Below, piece after piece: positions 58,633-64,000 of a DNA stretch of 64,000 nt. A model generated the notes under the pieces. It had not been told where the DNA came from. It did not search any database and was given only the letters and a program-made list of their open reading frames with translations. The DNA lies in NCBI GenBank assembly GCA_022559845.1, contig CM040121.1, positions 506,892,566 to 506,956,565 on the forward strand, given 5' to 3'. Positions within the stretch are counted from its first letter, which is position 1; each line of letters starts with the position of its first letter. A program made the translations under genes and the position numbers. The stretch is from Amorphophallus konjac (Eukaryota; Streptophyta; Magnoliopsida; Alismatales; Araceae).

Positions 58633-59349
58633 TGAATCTTGAAGGAGCGGCCTCTAGGTCGAGACGCACTCAGAAGAGAAGTAGGAGGTCTCCTCAACAG
58701 AAATGGAGGTTTGGAAAGTTGGGGATTTGGCGTTTTTTTTTTCGTTTTTGTTTTTGTCTTTGTTTTTATTTTCTGTTTCAAGAAGAAAGCAGTGTGAAGG
58801 GAGGATAGCAGGAGGAGTGGAAATTGCCAGATCAGAGAAAGATTGAATCAGTGATGGCCCGCGTGGGGGCGTGATGGAGAGTTTAGAAAATCGCTCGAGG
58901 AGCGAAGAAGGAATTGTGAGAGAAACTTGGATTGAATCTGGAGATAAATTGATTATAATCGGAGGCGGTCTTGGCACGCGACCAAACCGATGAGAATATA
59001 GAGAAGCAAGCACAGATGGATGCATGGAAGTGAGAGAAAAGAGGCCGGCCCACAGCCTGTCCACGGTGAAACCTTCTTCAAACGGAACATCTGGCTCTCC
59101 AGTATCAGTGTAGTCACTCAACAGCTGTCTCTTATCTGTAATTACGGCTGGCTTCTCAATCAATTCATGAATAAGTGGCGGCCATTCCGGATCAGTCGGC
59201 ATGAAGAGGCGGCTCAAAGAAATAGTAATGCCCTGCATATCAAACCACATGTACCAGTCACATTCTGGATCATCCATTTTCCTTCTCTTGTCAGGCCTTA
59301 AGGACTCCAAGGCTTTGTATGTGGCCAACGGGGCAATATGACGAGCAAA
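58633..59349 (-). pseudogene. Tat-B protease-RT spacer with in-frame stops
   Basis: About 239 codons in the same frame as protease and RT, bounded by TAG codons at 59350-59352 and 58654-58656. It carries no recognised domain; a Lys/Asn/Glu-rich run lies near its end. Ogre elements have an intron with a stop between protease and RT, so this may be, or derive from, such an intron. I could not choose splice sites with confidence. Confidence 0.5.
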
Positions 59350-61266
59350 CTATCTAGCATGAACATCCTGACAGTCTAATATGGAAGTAATTATGGTAGT
59401 TTGTTCCTTATTTTGAAAGCCACCTGTGACAAAATGTGTCTTCAATGTCCAAGTGAGCGGTTGGCGATCTGTTTTTAATGTGGATGTCATAAATGCCCAT
59501 GGTTCATCTTTATTTTTGCCTGGCCCTTTGTAACCTAGGCCACCTCGTGTAATCAGCTTCTGAGGTTTAACAGGCCTAATCATGCCTTGACAATTGGCAC
59601 CCAGACCTTTGCCATTTTGATACCCCATTTTCATTAAGATGTTCCAGCCAAAGGTGTTCATTATTGTTTTCTTCTTTTTCCCCTTGGGAGGCAGGGGTGT
59701 CATAGCAACTGTCGTGACTGTCTCGGGTATTGGTCGTGGACAAGGTACGTCCAGCACAGATAATAGTGGCTTGTTGGCCGGCCACATGGACGGAACTGAT
59801 GAAGCCACGTGAATATCTTCCTCTAGTAGAATTGGCATACTGGTAACTTTAATAATGCGGCCCTTGTGTGGGAATTTAAGGCACTGGTGATTTGTGGAGG
59901 GCACCGCATCGAGTTGCTGAATGTAGGGGCGTCCCAGAATACCATTAAATGTCGGATCCATATCCAGAATGTGAAAATCTGCTGTGATAGCGGCAGGACC
60001 CAAACTTACTTTTAACGTAATCATGCCTAGAGGAGGTTTCTTCGTGTTATCATATGCAGTTACTGTGATAGTAGACGGCCGAATTTGGCTTTCCGGAATG
60101 TCACACAACTTCAAGGTGCTAGGTGGCAAGACATTGATGGATGCCCCAGTGTCCACCAGACATTGCTTAACAGCCACTTTATTAATGTCAACTGTGATGC
60201 ATAGAGCGTACTTTCTTGCTGAGAGTGGCGCCAGTTCATGTTCATGGAAAGTAATTGCCGGCTGACTGCTAGCGGGCGTTAAAACTGTGACTATCTGCTC
60301 AACTGGAATGTCCTCATTGACCATCACCTTTTGCAGATATTCTTTCAAAGCTAGCTGATGAGTGGTGGACCTTTTAATTAATTCCAGGATTGAAATCCTT
60401 GCTGGGGTTCGGTCCAAGTGTTTTAGCAAATCATACTGAGTCCCTGGCACTGACTCGTGTTCTTGTTCTTGCTCTTGCGGCCCCTGCACGGGCTCTAGCT
60501 CTCTCTGTGGAAAAATACGGTGGAACATCCGTCCACTGCGGAGCGGCGCCACGCCTTGACGTGCCTCTGTCGGGGCAAGTGTGGGAGGAGGACTAAAAGA
60601 AGAAGAAGGTGTGTCGGTGTTAAGAAGTGGCGGGGCGGGAGTTCCCGCAGAGGGAATCCCTATAGGGGGTGTTGGTGCCCCGGTAGGAGGCGTAGGAGTA
60701 GAAAGGGATACCCGTATGCGGGGGGAATTGGTGGGGGGTGGAATGAGAAGAGTTCTAGGTACAAAAGGTGGTGGAACCGATGGTGGGGGAATCCTTGCCG
60801 GTGCAGGAGTAGTGGTGGCGTGTGCAGTGGGCGTTAGCGATGGGCGGATGAGGAGTGGCCTAGATGGCAATGGCGAAGGGTTGGTGGTGGATGGGTTTTT
60901 TTGTGGCGTAGGTTGTGGAGGTGGTAAGTGGGTAAGAAGGGAGCGAACCGGCAAGGTCGGAGAATAGGCGACAGGAGGTGGATTAACGGGGCGCAGAAGG
61001 GATCGGCCCATTTGGGGAGTAGGAGAAGAAGAAAGGGTGCGCAAGAGGCGCGGAGGTTGATTTTGATTATGATGAAGTGCCCCGACAGAGGCGTTTTCTT
61101 CATGCCATCCTTGCCCTCTCTCCACCTCATAGAGAGACATGACAGGGTTTACGTGCTGGTTTGGCGGGTGCTCCGGCAGTGGATTGTGGACGATCCCCAT
61201 ATCGTGCTGAGGCGCTGGAGCTTGTTGTTGCTGCTGTGGAGCTGGTTGCTGTGGCTGCTGAGCCTG
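59350..61266 (-). pseudogene. Tat-B protease and G-patch domain
   Basis: A Pro/Ser-rich linker leads to the aspartic protease (APLSARKYALCITVDI, then CLVDTGASINVLP with the DTGA active site, GILGRPYIQQLDAVPSTNH). Further on is a G-patch (NTFGWNILMKMGYQNGKGLG, then RGGLGYKG), an RNA-binding motif found after protease in Ogre/Tat elements. A TAA at 61267-61269 separates it in frame from the gag end; the usual residue would be Gln. Confidence 0.88.
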
Positions 61267-63019
61267 TTACTGCCGAGGAGACCTTCTTTCTTTCATGGTG
61301 GCGATGAATTGTCTCATCTCATCCCAATTGATGTCACCCTGGTCATTTAGGTCATAAATGTAATCTCTGAAGTGGAAGCAACGATCAAGGTTGTGACCAG
61401 GTGCACGATGGAAAGCGCAGTAACGGGATGTGTCAACATTAGCGGGCCACACTATTCTTTCCCTTGGTAACATGAGCAAATTGGCGGCCATTAAAGCATT
61501 GAAAATATCCGGGAGACTTTCTGGTAGTGGAGGATAGTAGTCCCTTTTGGGGCCAAGTGGTGGTCTCCGTTGTTGTTGTTGGCCGTAGTTGGTAGGTGGT
61601 GGTACCTGGTGGTACTGTTGCGGAGCTGGAGGGTTAGCGCGGGGCGCTTGGTTTTGCGGCGAAGCAAAGGAATGTTGGGGTGCGAATTGGCGTGGTGGAG
61701 TGGAGTTGAAATGGGAGTTTTATGGTGGAGGTGGGTTAGGTCGTGGGTTAGATTGATGGTGAGGGTGGCCAACTACGCCAACCTGCTCATTTGCAATAGT
61801 GCCCTCAGTCGTGGGCCCGCTGTTGTTGGCAGTTGTGGTTTTCTTGAATAGTCGTGGCTTTGGCTCAAACATGCCCATAATGGGCGAATCCTTCATCTGC
61901 GTCTGGATATAACGAGCTCTTTCATAGAGCTCCTCCATGGTGGTTAACCTATTCATGGCCAAGATATGCCGGAACTGAGGAGTTGCATTGGAAATTATCA
62001 TCTTGACTTGTTCTTGTTCCGACAGTGTATCTTTCAGCTTCTCGGCCATCAACCGCCATCTATCAGCAAACATTATGAAGTCTTCCTCGGGCTTCATTTT
62101 TTCCGCAACCAGGTCCGTGAGTGAGAGGGAGGGTCCGACCCGGTCTCTGTACTTCTGCAAGAACTTCCTCTGAACGACATCAAAGTCGCCGGCATCAGCA
62201 GGATCCAATGAATAGAACCATTCAAGGGCTGGCCCCTCCAGAGATCTCCTGAATAAGTAAGCCAAGGAGGCCTTGTTGTCTTGCCAAAAGGAGGTCTCGT
62301 ACATGAAATCCTTCAAATGAATAAAAGGGTTACCAGTCCCATTATATCGCCGGAAGTTCGGCATCTCAGATGGTGGTAAGTGGAAGACTGGCAATGTAGG
62401 GAGCGAGATCTCCGGGGCATTCTTAGCTGCAGTGACTTTCATAAGTTGCTCTTCCATGCTTGCCAACTTCTGAAGCAGTAGAACATTATTGTCGGACTCG
62501 ATTGGGGCCGGATTTTGAATAAAAGAATGTGGTATAGGCATCCGTAGAATTCTGGGAGGTTGGAGAAATTGGTGCCTAACCGCAGAGTGGCTCGCCTGTT
62601 GGGCCGGCATGGCCGTATCGGGCGTTGGTGGACGGGAAGGAGGTTTATGCAGGACCGCCTGGTCATTAACGGGGTGATGGCCACTCTCGGCCGGAGGGGG
62701 ATTGGAGGATGAAGAGGGAATGGACTTCCCTTTCAAAGCGGCCTGAACTGCCTGCCGCTGGGAATCATCCAACTGAGATAGTGCATTAATTAAATCCGTG
62801 ACATTGAAGGATGGGGAAGGATTCCCCGAAGTGTTGGAAGGCACAGCCTGAGAAGAGGGCACAACCTCGAGGAGTGGTATCAAGCACATGAACTTGAGGA
62901 TAACGAGACTGAGGAGGAGGGTAATTTCCCTCATGATAGATGGAATCTTGGAGGGGACTTTCATATTGACCAAAAACATTCTCATCCTCATCATCATAAG
63001 AATATCCGTAGCCTGCCAT
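61267..63019 (-). pseudogene. Tat-B gag, with one frameshift and one stop
   Basis: An ATG at 63019 (MAGYGYSYDDEDENVFGQYE) opens the frame. It shifts at about 62870-62885, after VLDTTP, into the frame that carries the rest. The Retrotrans_gag domain follows (NPFIHLKDFMYETSFWQDN, ALEWFYSLDP, FADRWRLMAEKL), then a TAA at 61720-61722 and a Gln/Pro-rich segment. Last comes a nucleocapsid-like YCAFHRAPGHNLDRCFHF motif (about 61420-61370). It encodes the particle protein. Confidence 0.87.
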
Positions 63020-63600
63020 GTTGATGATTTTACCTGAACAGAGTTGCATGCTTAAGAGGAGAGACGGCCTTATAAAGGAACTATCAAACAAAACCCACTC
63101 AATCCAAACAAGCCAAATCAACCCAAGCAAGTTTATGCAACCAAGTTGAGATGAACGCAAGATTTTAGTGTTACGCTTGAGATTAGGGTGGATTAAATTG
63201 TAGAATAATTCCCTCTTTTGCAAAGTGAAACCTAGTTTATCCAAGTGTGATCTCCGGGTTAACTAGATTCTTTCTCTCTCCTCACCAACGATAGGTTCTC
63301 TATACTCCGGGTACTTCAAGGGTACAACCGGCCCGGCGTCCGTGAGGGAATCCACGGGTGCGGGGACTTACGGAGGTCTTGGAAAAGGGATTTCCGGTCC
63401 AAAGAGATGGAGTGCTCAATGGAGGGTTGTCCCGATTCCAAGAGAGGTGTGTGGAATCCTAGTGTAGAGAGAGGAGGTCTCTCAACCAAATGCCACAAGA
63501 TGTAAAATAATATGATCAGATCACAGCAATATAGGCAAGCAATATAATAATCAATCCAACAATCACAGACAGCAGCAGGAAATAGGTTTCTGTAAAACGC
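63020..63600 (-). other. Tat-B leader upstream of gag
   Basis: About 580 bp with no clear primer-binding site. The 152-codon frame overlapping the gag start (63244) is leader sequence read through. No LTR end could be assigned. Confidence 0.45.
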
Positions 63601-63609
63601 AGGAAAGAG

Positions 63610-63960
63610 ACGACCTGGGGCAGGTCGCTATCAACCAGAAAGACGACAGAGTCACTGTCGTGAATCACTGTGGTGGCCCACAGGTAGTGCAAAACACGCG
63701 CCTTGGTGTGAAGCGCGTAATATGAAAAGGACGCCTCTATAAAAGGGCGTCAAATATTAGTGGTGCACATGGTCGAGGAAACATGTGCCTTGGTATAAGG
63801 CGCTGCCAAATAAAAAGAGGCCCAAAGGGAGGGCGCGAATTATCAAACAGAACAAGAAGACAGCAGATATGATAAAAGACGCCTTCTGGGAAGACGTAAC
63901 ACAGAAAATAGACGCCCTCGATGAAGGCGTTAAATGAAAAGGCGTCTCTGGGTGAGGCGT
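63610..63960. repeat. dyad cluster 6 of Tat-B (9 units)
   Basis: Units start at 63610, 63643, 63698, 63731, 63785, 63818, 63879, 63912 and 63942. This 5' end of Tat-B carries the same units as its far end at 35.3 kb, which links the two ends as one element. Confidence 0.85.
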
Positions 63961-64000
63961 TAATTCAGGAAAATAATCAAACAATCACAAACTGGCTGAT

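Larger units (their letters stand above)
35281..64000 (-). mobile_element. Tat-B: large Tat/Ogre-like gypsy element with antisense genes, split by copia-2
   Basis: Minus-strand order from the right is gag, protease, G-patch, linker, RT, RNase H, second RNase H and integrase. The last two are separated by the copia-2 insertion. Left of integrase, on the plus strand, are two spliced PMD-type genes. The G-patch after protease, the double RNase H and the extra genes mark the Tat/Ogre group. Short dyads (ACGMCY with RGKCGT) occur throughout the non-coding parts, from 35299 to 63960. Neither LTR border could be fixed; the right end runs out of the window. Confidence 0.8.

Noticed and set aside
60581..60967. 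Plus-strand Gly/Val-rich frames opposite the Tat-B protease linker
   Set aside because: Reverse complement of the Pro/Ser-rich linker of the real minus-strand frame.
63480..63500. Possible primer-binding site TGGCATTTGGTTGAG (minus strand) for Tat-B
   Set aside because: I could not match it to a tRNA 3' end with confidence and found no LTR terminus beside it.

Overview
This window is plant nuclear DNA made almost entirely of nested LTR retrotransposons. The evidence is tRNA-iMet type primer-binding sites (TGGTATCAGAGC), copia and gypsy polyproteins of plant lineages, plant mobile domain (PMD) genes, and plant-style TATA boxes and GT-AG introns. I see no ordinary host gene, rRNA, tRNA or CRISPR array. 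The species cannot be named from this; a flowering plant with a repeat-rich genome fits.

Layout. (1) 1-7638: an old SIRE-like copia element (copia-1) with a decayed gag and no pol. It sits inside the reverse transcriptase (RT) gene of (2) an old chromovirus-type gypsy element, whose remains run 7639-8689 and 16750-18360 with a 3' LTR at about 18361-21641. Inside that element's RNase H lies (3) a 2.1 kb solo LTR (8690-10199 plus 16152-16745). Inside that lies (4) a tandem LTR-internal-LTR-internal-LTR array (10200-16146), with 1.8 kb LTRs, 261 bp internal domains and an ACTTC target duplication. (5) 22613-33151: a dead Tat-lineage gypsy element (Tat-A) with gag, protease, RT, two RNase H domains, an integrase stub and an antisense gene, plus a 1.68 kb solo LTR in its gag-protease region (24696-26372). 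(6) About 35.3 kb to the right edge: a large Tat/Ogre-like element (Tat-B) on the minus strand. Its gag-pro-pol runs 63019 down to 44584. On its opposite strand it carries two intron-containing genes, one DUF7745/PMD-like (37236-38449) and one PMD gene with a coiled-coil tail (39320-42991). (7) 46073-56306: a young, nearly intact SIRE-like copia element (copia-2) inserted in Tat-B pol, with a GGATG target duplication.

The most interesting signals are non-coding. Tat-B carries about 45-50 copies of a short dyad, ACGMCY then RGKCGT with their outer triplets 17 nt apart. They are scattered through its flanks, introns and intergenic gaps but absent from its exons. Copia-2 carries pairs of GTCGAC palindromes exactly 22 nt apart, repeated with 72-84 nt periods in the LTR just upstream of the TATA box, inside the gag coding region, and between pol and the 3' LTR. 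The divergent copia-1 LTR shows the same 21-22 nt pairing. Together with the antisense PMD genes, this resembles element-specific protein-binding arrays, such as those used by anti-silencing proteins of some plant transposons. That functional reading is inference.
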